Source: JBAUHN01 sp049680295
Lineage (GTDB): Bacteria; Pseudomonadota; Alphaproteobacteria; Rhodobacterales; Rhodobacteraceae
Assembly: GCA_049680295.1 (NCBI GenBank)
Contig: JBAUHN010000224.1
Span: forward strand, 1 to 6,170
Reading direction: 5' to 3'
DNA: 6,170 nucleotides
In this document: positions 5,566-6,170 of the stretch, in pieces
Numbering within the stretch: position 1 is the stretch's first letter
How the letters are laid out: every line of letters begins with the position of its first letter
Made by a program: the position numbers and the translations under genes
The notes under the pieces: model-generated
Told to the model about the DNA's origin: nothing
Seen by the model: the letters and a program-made list of their open reading frames with translations, nothing else
Database searches by the model: none

Positions 5566-6170
5566 ATGAACATCCAAGACCTGACGAGAACGCAGCACCA
5601 GATGCAGCAAACGCGCATGTCCATTACCATTGTCGGAACCGGACAACTGGCTGAAAGCATTGCCCAAAAGCTGGACACCGTCCCGCGCATCATGGCCACG
5701 TCAACCGGTCGTTCAGTGGCGTTTTCCGATCAGATGCCACAGGCCGCGATCCTCGTGTTGGAACAGGCCAACCGTGATCTGGCAGCGCAGGCGTCTGCCG
5801 CCTGTCTGGCCCAGAACATTCCTTTGCTTCCGGTGATTTCAATGAACGAAGTTGTACAGATCGGGCCAATGACCACTGCCGGTGTGACGGCGTGCCTGAA
5901 TTGCGCCGATATTCGTATGCAGGTGGTGACGGGGCGGTCTTGTATAGATGCAAGCTGGCCTGCGCAGTCGGCACAAGTAGACCGGATTGCCGAACACGTC
6001 GCAGAAATGGCGTCCGATTGGGCAAGGGCTGCATCCCAACACAAGGGCGCGGTCGTGTTTCATTGGCAAAACGGCGCCCAAAGCCGCCACCCGGTCTTGC
6101 GTACCAATGCCTGCACAACCTGCCGCAGTTACCCGCCGCGCGCGCCTTACTGCGCGCCTAAGATATTGAC
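5566..6170 (+). CDS. E1/ThiF-like TOMM cyclodehydratase partner (leader-binding protein), N-terminal part
   Basis: The frame is open from ATG 5566 to the window edge (201 full codons and two bases), so the 3' end is missing. GAGG at 5553-5556 is a good ribosome site 9 bases upstream. SITIVGTGQLAESIAQKL (19-36) is a Rossmann-like glycine motif. Residues 62-98 (ILVLEQANRDLAAQ...NIPLLPVISMNEVVQ) fit the E1-like core. IGPMTTAGVTACLNCADIR (99-117) matches the GP...CxxC..R pattern, and RHPVLRTNACTTC (174-186) matches the RxPVL...CxxC pattern, of ocin-ThiF-like/TOMM proteins. Together the Cys110/113 and Cys183/186 pairs would bind zinc. In this class the protein binds the leader of a precursor peptide and presents it to a YcaO enzyme that cyclises Cys/Ser/Thr to azolines. 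Many homologues are fused to YcaO (SagD-like), and the second CxxC lies where YcaO usually follows. No classical adenylation Arg/Asp set is evident, as expected for E1-like partners without ATP activity. Function is inferred from motifs. Confidence 0.78.
   Translation, partial: MNIQDLTRTQHQMQQTRMSITIVGTGQLAESIAQKLDTVPRIMATSTGRSVAFSDQMPQAAILVLEQANRDLAAQASAACLAQNIPLLPVISMNEVVQIGPMTTAGVTACLNCADIRMQVVTGRSCIDASWPAQSAQVDRIAEHVAEMASDWARAASQHKGAVVFHWQNGAQSRHPVLRTNACTTCRSYPPRAPYCAPKIL

Overview
The window looks like a chromosomal segment of an alphaproteobacterium, most likely a marine Rhodobacterales (Roseobacter-group) organism. This is inferred from the moderately GC-rich coding sequence, the style of the housekeeping proteins (a DUF502 protein, a CysK with a TSGNTG motif, an MltB-type lipoprotein transglycosylase with a peptidoglycan-binding tail) and codon use. 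No ribosomal RNA or other phylogenetic marker is present, so the placement is tentative.

The left half (about 1-2670) is ordinary. It holds the C-terminal end of a DUF502 membrane protein, then an O-acetylserine sulfhydrylase (cysK) on the + strand, preceded by a hairpin. Converging on cysK with an 11-bp gap is a lipoprotein lytic transglycosylase on the - strand. A 250-bp divergent intergenic region separates this block from the right half.

The right half (about 2920-6170) is accessory in character and all on the + strand. It starts with an 81-residue protein whose predicted fold and C-terminal end resemble subtilisin propeptide (I9) inhibitors. A 301-bp gap follows, carrying a 99-bp centre-symmetric imperfect palindrome. 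Next is a 666-residue subtilisin-like (S8) protease with an intact catalytic triad and no signal peptide. Its extraordinary C-terminal tail has 29 cysteines in about 163 residues within a Pro/Gly/Cys repeat, followed by three copies of a [YV]DWS[QH] motif. After a strong GC hairpin comes the start of a further gene, open to the window edge. It has a Rossmann-like glycine motif and two CxxC pairs in the context typical of the E1/ThiF-like leader-binding half of azoline-forming cyclodehydratases (the TOMM class of RiPP, i.e. ribosomally made and post-translationally modified peptides).

The most interesting reading is that the right half is the left end of an unusual YcaO/E1-type (TOMM-like) modification locus. 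Its companion subtilase either matures the peptide, as the PatA/PatG proteases do in cyanobactin pathways, or is itself a cysteine-rich substrate. The YcaO half and any separate precursor would lie beyond position 6170. The E1-like identification is well supported by motifs. The link to the cysteine-rich tail is inference.
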